Assembly (NCBI GenBank): GCA_026122225.1
Contig: JANEZZ010002241.1
Span: 372,001-436,000 of the forward strand
Length of the DNA stretch: 64,000 nucleotides
From: Heloderma charlesbogerti
Taxonomy: Eukaryota; Chordata; Lepidosauria; Squamata; Helodermatidae
Direction: 5' to 3'
Shown here in pieces: positions 30,355 to 41,449 of the stretch (positions are counted from its first letter, which is position 1; each line of letters opens with the position of its first letter). A model generated the notes under the pieces. It saw only the letters and a list, made by a program, of their open reading frames with translations, made no database searches and had not been told where the DNA came from. Both the position numbers and the translations under genes were made by a program.

Positions 30355-30510
30355 GGACAATTTTTTCGGCCCTGAGGGCTGCATCCTGCACCAGGTAGTG
30401 AGTTGGGGGGTTGCACACACAGGTGATTCACATGCCCGTGGGGATGGGATCACTGGGGGAAGGGGAGGCTAAAGCCTCTTCCCCTGTCTACAGAGATCCG
30501 GGCTCTCCAT
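30355..30510. repeat. hAT-left-end-like fragment
   Basis: 'gcagggatggacaatttttt' then 'cggccctgagggctgcatcc' resembles the usual start of a CAGGG-type hAT element. The right end was not identified. Confidence 0.3.
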
Positions 30511-30584
30511 GGTTATGTAGTAAATCAGAGGTCTGCTGGTTCAGCCCCCTAACTTAGCAACTGAAAGACTAGTAGTTCCAAAAG

Positions 30585-30735
30585 TTGTATACGCCAGAGG
30601 GTGACCTGAGGCAAAAGAGAACCAGGCTCCTGCACCTTTCTTTGCATCAACTGGGGCTGACAGTTGCACCTGCAAGAATTTCTTGTTCTGCACCACTTTA
30701 AAGGTACAGGAGTCCTATCTGCTGTTGCCTCTTGT
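30585..30735. mobile_element. Palindromic GGGTGACC-type MITE fragment
   Basis: 'gaaccaggctcctgcacctt' pairs with 'aaaggtacaggagtcctatct'-like sequence across the unit, after 'gagggtgacctgaggc'. It belongs with 30806-30960 and the inverted 51815-52140. Confidence 0.45.
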
Positions 30736-30805
30736 CATGAGAACATGACAGGAACCAGGGTCAGTGTCAGCACAATTGGGCACCTGCCCAAGGAGTAGTT
30801 AGGGT

Positions 30806-30960
30806 GACCACTTATGAATCTTCAAAAAAGAGGAAATGCATCACCAAAAAAAGAAGACAAAACAGGACACTGATTTGCATAAGATTTGGATATGCTAATT
30901 TATATGTATAGATGCACATTTAGAAATAATTACTGCAATTTAAATAGAAATACAACCCAT
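30806..30960 (+). mobile_element. GGGTGACCA-type dispersed element, copy 1
   Basis: 'agggtgaccacttatgaatc', 'aaagaggaaatgcatcacc', 'gcataagatttggatatgct' and 'aatttatatgtatagatgca' are mirrored in antisense at 51985-52130 ('gcatctatacatataaatta', 'gtgatggatgtcctctttt'). Confidence 0.6.
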
Positions 30961-31194
30961 CTCACCATTGTGTGGAAGACTGTGACCAAGTGACCTGCGT
31001 GCCTGCTCAGGGTGTCTCTACATTAGCAAAACCCCTACACCCTTACTGGGGCTTTCATTTTCTTTGTGGGATTAGGAGGGGCTCCTTCACACAGCAGATA
31101 CCAGGTTTGAATTAAGGGATCGCCTCCCTCCCTGGAATGTGTGCAAAGGAGTGGGGTGGGAGTCTTATTTTCGTTGCTTAACTTGTGCTGTACT

Positions 31195-31320
31195 GTTTCC
31201 TCACAGCCCCCAGGAAAGCTATGACTTACTTCTGAGTAGATGTAAGATTGTGCTGTAAGTCTACAACCTTCAGCACACTTACTTGGGAGTAAACTCCACT
31301 GAACTTAATGGGGTGCTCTG
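31195..31320. repeat. TACTCAGAAGTAAGT-type repeat copy
   Basis: 'gacttacttctgagtagatg' and 'acttacttgggagtaaactc' with 'cactgaacttaatggggt' are characteristic. Confidence 0.6.
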
Positions 31321-32374
31321 AATCAACATAGGGCGTTGATTCTGAGCTGGAGGGGGAGATAAGATCTGTCTCCCTTCATTGCAGGGAGGCATTTTACCCT
31401 CCTCTCCCTCCGATCAAGAAATGTGCTCAAGCATTTACATGGCAGACACATGCTTTGAATCAAGGAAAGCGGAAAGCCCTTCCTTGCCAAGTTCATAGCA
31501 CTATGCCAGCATTTCACACTGCTGATATCCCACATTTTTAAAAATATTCCAGCATATCTCCAATCCTTTTGAAAGCAGGATAAACAGGAAAAGGCATGGG
31601 AGACGTCCTGGAGGTTGATGCTGCCATGTAAAGGACCTGCAAACTTCCTTCCAATCACAAGTGTGCAATAAATTGCTTGTGTACAGACACTCTCAGTCTG
31701 CTATCTAGGTGCTGTTGATGGGCAACTTCAAAGCCCAGCTTGGACTGGACAGCCCTTCAAATAGAGGACACCTTCAAAATAGAGGGGAGTCCTTTGACAG
31801 CCCTTCAACTAGAGAAAGAGGCACATGGCCACCCTAGACCTCCTGCTGCTGCTCCCCCTCCTCCCCACTGCCATCCACTGGCTCAGCTGTCCTCTTCCTT
31901 TGGCCCAGAAGGAACATGCCAACAATGGTGGTGGTAAGGAGAAGCTACTGTCATGGTCTGCTTGCTTCCCAGGGGCCATAGGATATAGTGGGTCTCCCTG
32001 TCTACCCATGGAGAAGGCGTTCCGTGGGCAGAGAAGGGAGTCTTCCCTCATTAGTCTCCCCATGGCAGGCATGGAAACCTCTGCTGCCCTCACCACTCTG
32101 CCAAGATGGAGGCGTTCATTGGAGGAGTTAAAAGGGGGAATTCTGGGGGCAGATCCAAAGTCCTCTTTTTCCCCCAACGTGCCCCTGGAAGGCCCTGGAG
32201 CTGGTGTACTTCCCTCGCTCCCTTTGGGACCAGTGGGAAACTGGGAGAAGGGGGGAGGGAAGTGAAGATGAAGGGGAAGGGGAAACAGCCCTTCACCTTC
32301 TGCGCATATGAGCCCAGCAGGGCTTTGGCAGCGGCTGCGCCACAGACTCTCCCTCTCCCAGGACAGCAGGATTG
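31321..32374. other. Unassigned, partly GC-rich DNA
   Basis: 31700-31830 resembles the right end of the GGGTGACCA element ('tcaaatagaggacaccttc'). 31900-31960 shares 'aacaatggtggtggtaag' with the hAT-like repeat at 49205-49610. 32020-32300 is GC-rich with overlapping frames on both strands; none has a recognisable domain. Confidence 0.35.
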
Positions 32375-32500
32375 CTGTAACAGTGCAATTCTATACATGT
32401 GTTATTCAGAAATTATTCCCATTCTGTTCAGTGGTGCTTAATCCCAGATCAGTGTGCCTAGGACTACAGCCTGAGACTGAAATTCTAGCCAGGCTGACCT
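32375..32500. repeat. TACTCAGAAGTAAGT-type repeat copy, diverged
   Basis: 'agtgcaattctatacatgtg', 'ttattcagaaattattccca' and 'ttctgttcagtggtgcttaa' followed by 'gtgtgcctaggactacagcc'. Confidence 0.5.
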
Positions 32501-32519
32501 GGGAGTACGTCCCATTGAA

Positions 32520-32790
32520 TCGCTTTGCCTTTAATAGGTTTAAAATCATTCAAAAGTCATCTCTGTTTTTAGCTGCTCAGTTATCTATTTCTTTTAAATG
32601 CTGATTTTTTTGGTGGCTGCTTTAAAACAATATTTTTAGTGAGTTTTATTATTGGTGTTATTGCTTTTGCTTTCATTATGTACATTGCCCTGAGAGCTTC
32701 AGCTGTAGGGTGACCCATAAACTGAATAAATAAAATTTAAATAAATAAATAATAAAAACAAACAAACAAAATAAATAATAATAATAATTA
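32520..32790 (+). mobile_element. L2-like LINE 3' UTR and A-rich tail
   Basis: 'tttcattatgtacattgccc' 'tgagagcttcagctgta' and 'gggtgacccataaactgaat' lead into (AAAT)n, the common ending of L2-like LINEs here. Confidence 0.45.
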
Positions 32791-32899
32791 AAAATTAAAA
32801 AAAATCAGTGGTCCTTCCTTCTGAACAGACATACAGAGGAGTGCACTGTGATAATGCAACCCTATACAAGCCTATTTGGAAGTTATTCCCATTTTCTAT

Positions 32900-33310
32900 G
32901 GGATTTCCTGCCAGGTTGTTGCAGCATAAGGAGCATATGATAGAGGTTTATAAAATCATGAATGGTGTGGAAAGGGTAGATGGAGAATTCTTTTTTCTCC
33001 ATCTCACTAAGAACTCTGAATAATGCAATGGAGTTTATTGACAATAGGGTCAGGTGAGACAAAAGGAAGTATTTCTTCACACACTGTATAATTAATCTAT
33101 ACAAGGTATGTGATGGTGGCCCATAACTTAGATCAGCCTTCCCCAATCTGGTGCCGTCCAGATGTGCCCTCCAGACAGCAGCTCCCATCATGCCCAGCCA
33201 GTAAGGTGGTCGTGCAAGGTGAGCATGAGGTTGGGGAACACTAGCTTAGAGAGCTTTAAAGCAGATTCATGGAGGGTAAGTTTCTCAGTGGTTATTGGCC
33301 ATAATAGCTA
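32900..33310 (+). mobile_element. L2/CR1-clade LINE 3' end, split by a foldback MITE
   Basis: 'gcatatgatagaggtttataa' 'aatcatgaatggtgtggaaa' encodes MIEVYKIMNGVE, followed by 'agtatttcttcacacactgt'. After the MITE (33134-33243) the LINE resumes with 'gagctttaaagcagattcat' 'ggagggtaagtttctcagtg'. 5'-truncated and out of frame. Confidence 0.8.
33134..33243. mobile_element. Foldback MITE inside an L2 LINE
   Basis: CAGCCTTCCCCAATCTGG against GAGGTTGGGGAACACTAG. The flanking octamers ACTTAGAT (33126-33133) and GCTTAGAG (33244-33251) agree at 6 of 8, consistent with an aged 8-bp hAT duplication; the L2 continues on both sides. Confidence 0.75.
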
Positions 33311-33323
33311 AATTGCACTTTCA

Positions 33324-33360
33324 TATTTATTTATTTATTCATTCATTCATTCATTCATTC
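33324..33360. repeat. (ATTT)n(ATTC)n microsatellite
   Basis: Simple-repeat tail of the antisense 5S-derived SINE that follows. Confidence 0.95.
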
Positions 33361-33490
33361 CATTTATATCCCACCTCGCTTCCATTGTGGAACTCAAGGT
33401 GGCTACATGCAGTTCCCAGGGGGTCTCCCCTCCAAGCACTGACCAGACCCAGAACTGCTTAGCTTCAGCAAGGTGGCTGCCTCAAGTGCC
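33361..33490 (-). mobile_element. 5S rRNA-derived SINE, antisense
   Basis: Read on the minus strand, the head (33480 to 33418) matches the middle of 5S rRNA: 'ctgaagctaagcagttctgg' 'gtctggtcagtgcttggagg' 'ggagacc'. It is followed by 'ccaccttgagttccacaatg' 'gaagcgaggtgggatataaa' and an (ATGA)n tail (33360-33324). 5S head, LINE-like tail and simple repeat together are the architecture of a SINE3-class element. The outermost 5' part of the 5S head is missing. Confidence 0.75.
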
Positions 33491-34690
33491 TTCAGACCAT
33501 CTCCTGGGACCATATACAGAGAAGTCTACCACTGTATGCCAGGTACTGGGAACAAAACAGCAGAGAAAAGTCATCCTAAGGGTATTCCAGCCAGCCTGCT
33601 AGAAACCCAGTGTTGGACTAGATAAGTTGTTCTCTATATAGAACGTTCTAGCATGGCAATTCTGTTCTTGTCTTCTGTCTAATTTTTTGTTATTGTTGTT
33701 CCCTACTAAATGGGGATTGTATTCTGGAAGAGAAAATTCCGTAGCAACCAAATGAGGTAAAAATGGAAATACATTGCAATGAGTATAGTCTTTGATTCTG
33801 TTTCTGATTAATCAAGTCACCTGACACAAGTCAATAGAATATATTTTCATTGCATCCTGGCAGGGACAGTGAAAGGGATAGACTATTTACAAACAATGGC
33901 AAGTATGAAACTCCTAAATTATTTTTAGGCTTCTGGTTTTTTTGTTTTTGTTTTATTACTTTCCTCTGTTTCAGCATGGCACAAGTGCTTTTTAAAAAAA
34001 ATTAAAGCAAAAGGTTTTTTGTTTTTTTTTTGCTTCCTATCGCTTTAGCTTCTGGTGTGTATGTGTTTTTTTTTAAACCCACCTAATAATTATTAGAAGG
34101 GTTAGAAGATGCCAAAAAAGCTTTTAGAAAATCAATGGATTAAAAATGATCTCCACTGATTCATCCTTTAAACAGCCCTGCTATATCTAGATCTCTCCAT
34201 GTTGTTATGCTTTTTGTGCTCTCCCCACCATTAGTTCCAAACTTCAGTAGTCTTCAGATTGTCCAGAGAAGTAATTTTCTATGGTCTAGTTGTTCAGCGG
34301 ATGATGCTTTTCCATCACTGCATTTCCATGCAGGGAAAAGTTGCATCTCTTGAACTCCTGTCTGTCATGTTGTTGTTAAAGGCCCAGGAGAGGTGCTAGA
34401 AGAAACCTCTTCCCCCCTCCATGTCCAAGTATTTGTTTCTATATTGGCCATGCAGAAAACGAGCTACAGAATCTTATATAACTCTTGAACATTCTCTTTC
34501 CTGGTTTGTAATAAGAAATGTGTAGTCAGAGGGCAAAGTGCTACACAACAGTGACTGATAGTCCTTCATATTGCTCCTCTTAATAAATTCCACTACCGTA
34601 GGTCTATAGTGACTGGTAACCTACCACTTGGAATTACAAATTCTCGTATTAGGTGAAAGCATCCATCTCCTTAATCAGGATTAGAATAAG
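33491..34690. other. Unassigned DNA
   Basis: AT-rich with several T runs (33935-34080). No exon, RNA gene or named repeat seen. Confidence 0.45.
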
Positions 34691-34830
34691 AATAAATTCT
34701 GAGTTGCCTTTCAGCCCAAAGAGGGTCCCCCAGGTGACTTATAATTAAAACTTAAAACAATGTGAAAGCATTCACAAATGTAACAAATTAAAACAATGTT
34801 AAAGTTAAAGGTTCTTAAACTATGCTTGGA
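34691..34830. repeat. LINE 3'-tail-like repeat
   Basis: 'gagttgcctttcagcccaaa' 'gagggtcccccaggtgactt' then A-rich 'aaaacttaaaacaatg', related to 22262-22620 and 58130-58260. Confidence 0.45.
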
Positions 34831-35265
34831 AAAGAACATATTAACTATTGAAACAAAGATGCTGGTTTATGACACTTATGCCTCTCCATAGTGGAGAGAC
34901 CGGAGTAAAGTTACAGTGGTGGTTCTCTAAGGGCTTTTCTACATGAGGCTTTTAACCTGCTACTTTATCAAGGCTTCTGCTTCCAGATTCTTCGTGGGAT
35001 TAAGATTGGCTCCTTTACATGTTTTTTCTGGGCTTTTCTTTCTCTACCTTTCTATATGTTCCATTACACAACCACTACGTGGTGCTGTGGTATAGCGGAA
35101 TTACACGACTACACCAGGGTTTCATGCCACCATTCCTCCTTAGAAAAAAACCCCATGCTATCATGGTTGCAAAGAACGGGAGGGGCCCCAGAGGATGACG
35201 ACGTTATGTAAAGCACCCGTGAACTACCACAAGGGAGGAATCACGAGCGCACAATAAATGCCTTG
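34831..35265. other. Unassigned DNA
   Basis: 34925-35025 ('agggcttttctacatgaggc') resembles the edge of a TIR-type element seen at 31010-31130; otherwise nothing recognised. Confidence 0.35.
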
Positions 35266-35575
35266 CATAGAAAGCTCCCTGAGAGCTGTCAGATTTAAGC
35301 AAAGGCTGGGCAACCATCTGTCTGGAATGCTGCAGTTACATTCTGCACTGCAAATCTTGTACTTAGCAGGGAATTGGACTAGACCAACTTTCACTAACTT
35401 GACGCTCTCCAGATGTTTTAGACTACAGCTCCCATAATTGCCAACCATTGGCCATGCTGGCTTGGGCTGATGGGAGTTATAGTCCAAACCATCCACAGGA
35501 CACCAGTTGGGAAAGGCTGGACTAGATGACTTCCAATGATCTTTCTCATCCTATGGTTCTATGAAATGTTTGATT
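35266..35575 (+). mobile_element. CR1 LINE 3' end, split by a foldback MITE
   Basis: 'gatttaagcaaaggctgggc' 'aaccatctgtctggaatgct' is the C-terminal CR1 pol/3' UTR. The tail after the MITE is 'tgacttccaatgatctttct' ... 'ggttctatga'. The intervening 135 bp is the MITE at 35384-35518. Confidence 0.85.
35384..35518. mobile_element. Foldback MITE, 135 bp, perfect 8-bp TSD
   Basis: The octamer GGACTAGA occurs at 35376-35383 and again at 35519-35526, and the CR1 sequence reads correctly if the element and one octamer are removed. Ends CCAACTTTCACTAACTTG and CCAGTTGGGAAAGGCT are inverted complements with mismatches. The body pairs 'gctctccagatgttttagac' with 'gtccaaaccatccacagg'. The perfect 8-bp duplication assigns this family to the hAT type. 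Confidence 0.92.
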
Positions 35576-36651
35576 TGGGAGGAAAATCCTAAACCACCTC
35601 CACTGAAACATGGGAAGGAATACAGTCTATGGTCTACTTTCTCCATTAGCTTTATGCAAGAAAAACCTTGCTGATACCTCTTGGTGCTCACCAACAGGGA
35701 CTGGAGGGGTGTGGAGGAAGAATTCTCTTCTGGATTTCCACAGCAACCCTATGTCCTTTTAGTAACACAACCCCATATTAAAAAGCATACAAATCTCATA
35801 TGGCGGAAGGAGGAGAATTTGCCCTTCACTCTCTCTAATTTTCACTTGCCCAGTGAAGTCCCTACCAGGACCCAACTGAAGCATTTACAGTACCTTAAAT
35901 ACTTTTGGCATTGGCATGTATAGGACTATTAGCTGGTACAGATTCCAGGCAGGCCATTATGAGAAAAATCATATCCAAGGACAATTAAAGCATTTATCAG
36001 TACTCCCACTTATTGCGCTCAGCAAATTGCTTTTGTGTCTGAAAGCATTCTAAACACAGGAAGGTCTAAATGAGTTACCAAAGAAAAGGCAGATTTTTAT
36101 ATTGCTAAGGAGAAATGTGACTCACATATTCCTTTTGTGAAGCTTTACATTCTAGAAGACTAAGAGAGAACTTAGAAAATAACTATACTGAATGCATTTA
36201 GAGTGACAAAAAGAGATAGAACTTCTTAAAACGTTTATATCCTGCCTTTTCTATTTTGGGTAGGAGAAAAATGCACCTCCAAAGTAGCTAATAATAAAGT
36301 TTTTTTTTGTTATAACAAGTGAAATAAAAACAACTCACATCATCTCTCAAAAGCACATGTAACAAGTCTCAGAATCCTAATATGCCATAACACCTTATTC
36401 AGTAAGACTGTTTCCCACTTCTTTAAGACAAATATGCACAAGGATCGGCTCTGGTGTGTCTTTTTCGAAAGGGAGTCGTCCCCTATTGACCTGAGACAAC
36501 GTTGGTGCTTGAAACAGAATGGTGTGTCTGGAAATGAAAGCACCAGAATAAAGCAATCACAATTGCAGTGTTTGGGCAACCATAGTTCATCTCTTCAGGA
36601 TTTTCAAAATATGCAAATACAGGGATTTGAGTTGGTTAAAAGTCCAATTGC
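35576..36651. other. Unassigned DNA
   Basis: Nothing recognised. The 80-codon frame at 35681-35923 and the two frames near 36340-36740 have no family resemblance. Confidence 0.45.

Positions 36652-36684
<33 letters not shown>
36652..36684. repeat. (CTAT)n microsatellite
   Basis: Eight CTAT units. Confidence 0.97.
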
Positions 36685-36929
36685 CTATCCTGTTTCATCT
36701 ATCACAATGGAAAATGGAGTACACATGCAATCCTTAATATAGTCATGTGCATCAGATTATGACAGCTGTATGAATACAAATGAAGGATCAAGTCCCCCTG
36801 TAGGATCAGGTGTGTAGCTTGGGGATACTCCTTGATCCTATGCTGTTCCGGGATCTTCAGGGGATGGGGGTGGCAGGGACTGCATTTTCACAATTACGCT
36901 TGGTGTGCCAGCTGCAACACTTCTTGAGT

Positions 36930-38035
36930 CAGTCTGACAATGGATAACTTGGCAACAGTTATCCATGCCTTGGTTACATCATGCTTAGACTGCTATCATG
37001 TGCTGCATGGAGGCTACCCCTGAACAGCATCCAGAAGTTTCCATTGGTGTAAGATGCGGCAGCCAGGCTGCTAACCAGTGTACAGTACTGGGACCATATT
37101 ACACCTCTCCTGAAAGACCTACACTCATTGCCAATTGCTTTCCGAGCCCAATTCAAGGTGTTGGTTTTATCATTTAAGGCCCTAAACAGCTTGGGACCTG
37201 GCTATCTAAGGGACCATATGTTTAGTTATGAAACTGCCCAGTTATTAAGGTCTGCAGGAGAGGCCCTCTTGAATTCACCATTGCCCACTAAGGGCCACAC
37301 GAAAGGACTTTCTCCTGTGTCACTCAAACTGTATAATGCATTCCCTCAAGAATTATGATGAGTCCCAACTCTCTTGGCTTTTAGAAAGGGTGTGAAGACA
37401 CATCTTTTTCATTTAGACTTTTAAGTTATGTAATCATTGGAGGAAGCAATCTGATTGCCCCCTAGATAGTATCGGGGCAGGGGGAATAGGATACTTCAGA
37501 TTCCTGGATCTGAGGATAGAGACAGCACTCCAACCTCAGATCTGGGAACTTGCACTCTGTCCCCCCCTCTCCTTCCCCATTGCAGTGAATGCAGAAAGAA
37601 CCACACTGGCTGCCTCTCGGAGGTCAGGAACTAGACCTCGGAAAGGAGGGAAAGGAGGCGTTCCGGTGGGCAGGTCAGGGAGGGAACTGGAGAGGCCAGG
37701 ATACGAGCTATCCCAAGGCCTCTCCAGCCTGCTTTTCTCCCACTCCAGAACGCCCCAGCTAGATGGGCAAAAAAGCCTGTTTAGCTAAAATGCAGAGTGG
37801 GAGGAGACTTCACCGTTCTGCACAGGGTGCTTGCAAGCCTCCAGGTTCGGAAGCTTCAGAGCATCGAGGGCGGAAGACATAGGATTGTGCCTTTAATGTT
37901 TTAATATTTTGTGTTTTTAATGTTCTTTTTATAGTGTTTATTGATTTAATTTATTGTTCAAATTGTTCAGCGCTTTAATGGCTTTTTAGCAAATAAGATG
38001 GTATATAAATGTTAGTAATAAAATAAAGAAATACT
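36930..38035 (+). mobile_element. L2-like LINE 3' part, interrupted by a MITE
   Basis: On + the translation includes LDCYHVLHGGYP, AARLLTSVQYWDHITPLLKD-like and LPIAFRAQFKVLVLSF, the usual C-terminal pol domain of L2-like LINEs, but across at least one frameshift and stops. It continues 'gtgtgaagacacatcttttt' and, after the MITE (37441-37893), ends with 'gcgctttaatggctttttag' 'caaataagatggtatataaa' and an A-rich tail near 38035. Confidence 0.8.
37441..37893. mobile_element. Inverted-repeat MITE, 453 bp, AAGGGTGCAATCC family
   Basis: Left AGGAAGCAATCTGATTG and right ATAGGATTGTGCCTT form the degenerate inverted repeat. It is inserted in the 3' UTR of the L2-like LINE, which gives a well-defined host sequence. 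Segment order matches the copy at 16262-16717 ('tgcctctcggaggtcaggaa', 'ctagacctcgg', 'gagctatccca'). Confidence 0.75.
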
Positions 38036-38405
38036 CATTTATTGGTAAAATAATTACAAGATATCATTAGCAGGAAATGTTCCTGTTATAAACAGTTAAA
38101 AACACTCAGTTAAAAGGACCCTTTTCAAGCACAACTGTTATAGGTAATCCATCCAAAGCAATGCATATGGTAGCTATATTTTACAACCAGGGTTATATTT
38201 TTTAATTATTCAAACATAAATGCAAGAATAGAAGTGACGTTTTGCCTTACTCCTTACACATGAGAAGACTAAGTGAATTTTGGAATTGCAGTAGGGAACA
38301 GAGAGAATTTGGTAATGTCCAATTATGATCCTGTCAAACCTTAACAAATTGCAGTCAAGCTTAGATGTTGTTGAAAATAGCTTTAGGCCTGTCCAGGCTT
38401 TAGAG

Positions 38406-38768
38406 AAGAGGTGTCAAACCTCAGGCCTGCAAGCCAAATCCAGCCAACCTGCTGTCCCAGTCTGGCCCTCGGGGTTCCCCAGATGGCCATGCCCCTTTCC
38501 TGTGGCCCCACCCCTTCCCCCACCACAATTTGTTTGGTGGTTTCCCAGCTTTGGGAGTCCCCACCCCCACAATTTGGGAAGGTTGAAATACCTCTCCTAA
38601 GGCTTAGTTACTGGCTCTAAGACCTTTAAACTAAAATATGCCGGCATTTTTGGTGTTTTGGTCTCACCCTGCTTGCCTTAGGCCCTTCCCCCACCACTGG
38701 AAAGCAGCCCCGCAAAGCTTCTCCAAAATGGAATTCAACCATGGGCTGAAAGAGGCTCAACACCCCTG
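38406..38768. mobile_element. hAT-like MITE, CAGGGGTGTCAAAC type, 363 bp
   Basis: Left AAGAGGTGTCAAACCTCAGG and right AGAGGCTCAACACCCCTG are imperfect inverted repeats. Flanking octamers CTTTAGAG (38398-38405) and TGTTAGAG (38769-38776) agree at 6 of 8. No transposase frame. A partial relative is at 28840-28972. Confidence 0.75.
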
Positions 38769-38776
38769 TGTTAGAG

Positions 38777-40601
38777 TGTGTGTACTCTTGAGCTCTGCTA
38801 GAAGGTTTGTGGCAAATTATATATTTTTTTTTCCAATATTTTAAACTCTCCAGACACTTGAATGATCACCATTTTGTGTGCATTTTGTGACTGGCCTATG
38901 GAATATGATTGCTACCACACATAGTGGCTTAAGTTAGGTTCTGGATGTGATCCAGCGAGAATCAGTGCTGCTGTCACTTGAAATCACTTGAGTGTTATGA
39001 AACCACTGCTGCAGGTCTGTCTGCGTACACAAGGTACAATGGAGAAATCAAATCTCATCAGCAAGAATGGAAAGTTACAAGAAGATGTATATGATTCCGA
39101 TTCATACTTGAGCAATTAATCATCTTCTCCTTAACCTGTAATTCTCCAATTCTGACCCTCTGTTCCACTCTTCTAGTGAAGTGTTTTTTATTTCTTATTC
39201 CTACACTGGAACACATACTTTTCATCCAAATTCACCCAAAGGACACTGCAGTTGTAAATAATTTGTAAACAGGAAGCACATGATCATTAACTTGCATCCC
39301 TTATAAGATGCGGGCTTGTTAACAACCTACAAGTACAAGAAAACTGTTTGATGGTGTGATGACTGCATATACTGTATATCTGTGTGGTTTTTAAAAATGC
39401 AAATTGGCATTTATTATTGATATCACTGTCTGTTTTTCTATTTGTTGGGGAGAGCCTATTTCAGATGAGATCGCCAATGCATCTCGGCACACAGTAGCTG
39501 CTTTTTAGCTGGCTTCCCTAAGGCAGAGATGAAATTCAAACCAAGAATGTCCTGATTTGTAGCTCTCCTAGCTCCTGCATGATAGTTAGAGGTTGCTTCT
39601 TTCTTTTAGAATACCTTGATTTAGTTGCCTATTGAGCCATACTTTAGTTTAGTAGTCGTATGTCATATTTGGTGTTAAGAAGTCTGAGAAAGCCCTGCAA
39701 ATCAGAACAATGGGATCTGTCCTGGATTCAGCCCAACTAGGTCATATGAGAAGCAATATATGAGAGTCACAAAGGGGTCACATTGCTGGAGGACTACTCA
39801 ATATTTGCTGACCTTGTAAGCGGCTATCTGTCACTGTTGTGAGTGTTACATTGACACAGCAGCATTATGGCTTTTTCTTATTTCTCCTGGGCACATTTCA
39901 TTTCCCCTGCTGTATGCATGCCCAACAAATGCCATCTATTCCAGCAACTGTGTATAAGATGTACAACATTTGCAGGATGAACTCAATCACTTTTGTGCAA
40001 CGTAATGTAATCTTAAAAATAACTGGACTGGGGAAACAAAGAAAACATGAATGTAAAAAAATCAGGCTGGAACTTGACACTCATCTATATGCTTGGTATT
40101 ATCAAAATGTTATATACAATGGCAGTGTGGTATATTGGATTTTGACTCCTTTTGACAGGTGCACCTAGTCTGGATAGCATGTACATTTGACATACTTCAG
40201 ACAGCAGTCAAAGCAGGCGTGCCCAGGGCTTTAATAACTGTCATAGCTCATTGAAATGAGATTCGGAAAGGAGCTGGGACATCCAATCCCAGCCCATGAA
40301 AGCTAAATGTAACTTTGAAACCTGATGCAGTTCCATTAGCACATAATTCCCAACACTGGAGCTGTGCCAAATCACTACCCTGCCTATGCTGCTGTAAGGT
40401 TCATTGATTATTAGAACCAAGAATGCAGAGAAATGAAATTAGATTTATAGCTGCTTCCAGAAATACTCTTCCAGAGCCAGTTTTAATGTGTTATTTTGCA
40501 TTTAGAAGTATTTGATGCACAAATTTATTGTTGTTTTAAAGTTCTCACAGTTAATGTGTACAGCAGCCTGAAGTTTATGGAGATGACTAAAAATGTAAAC
40601 G
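38777..40601. other. Unassigned DNA
   Basis: About 1.8 kb of AT-rich sequence with no recognised repeat. The 109-codon frame at 39839-40168 shows no domain-like pattern and no flanking splice sites that I trust. Confidence 0.45.
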
Positions 40602-40996
40602 AAGGGCTCAATCCTATCAGGATAGGTGGCTGCCTCCGAACTCAGAGGCGACTGCCTATCCTATGCAGGGCAGGAAAAGTACGGAGGGGATTGTCCCCTC
40701 CAAGCTTCAGCCACCCCGCATTTGCGGCTAGACTGCCGATTTTGGCTGTCTAGCTGTGGGAAGGTGGAGCAACTCTTGGATGACACACAGGATGTGTCTT
40801 ACCAGCATTTCCGCCTCCCCCACCCTGGAATACCCCCCAGAATGCCCCATTTTTGCCACTCCGTGCTCCTCTTCCGAGCGCAGCGATGTTCTGAGCAGCC
40901 TGTGAGGCAGCGTGGGAGGGGGGAAGGTTGGTTCCCGGAAACTGACGTACCCTATGGCCATCTAGCCGCTGACTAGAGGCCATAGGATGGCTCCCT
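40602..40996. mobile_element. Inverted-repeat MITE, 395 bp, AAGGGTGCAATCC family
   Basis: Left AAGGGCTCAATCCTAT, right CATAGGATGGCTCCCT. An internal hairpin at 40620-40661 ('aggataggtggctgcctc' against 'gaggcgactgcctatcct') is the counterpart of the hairpin at 330-369. Confidence 0.8.
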
Positions 40997-41449
40997 AAGT
41001 CTATGAAAGTAATTCTTTCTGTTTCATATAGGAGGGCAGCTGTCAGCGAAGGACTTGGGCCTTTTATTGTCTGAAGGATGCTCAGGGAATTGATTCTGTT
41101 ATATTTCTTTGGCGTTTGTTGACTGAAGTCTTTTGCCATGATCAAACAGCTGACACGAGCCCTTTAAAATTAGTCATTGTCAACTAAATCAACATTGAAT
41201 TTAAAGAAATCATACATAGCTCAAGAGCAACCTCAGTTCTCTGAGGGCCAGTCCCTATGTAGCCAAAATGGCATACAGGAGAGCAGTGGAGGCTGGTGGC
41301 TCCAATGTCAGCGGGGCAGTGAATCCAGTCCAGGCTTCAGTCAGAACTCTAAAGCAGCCAGCCAAGGTGCACCTTGGTTGTGGTGGACAGCTCAGTGAAG
41401 ATGTCAACCCAGTGTGCAGCCGCTGTAAAAAAGGCAAACTCCATGTTAG
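40997..41449. other. Unassigned DNA
   Basis: Nothing recognised. Confidence 0.4.
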
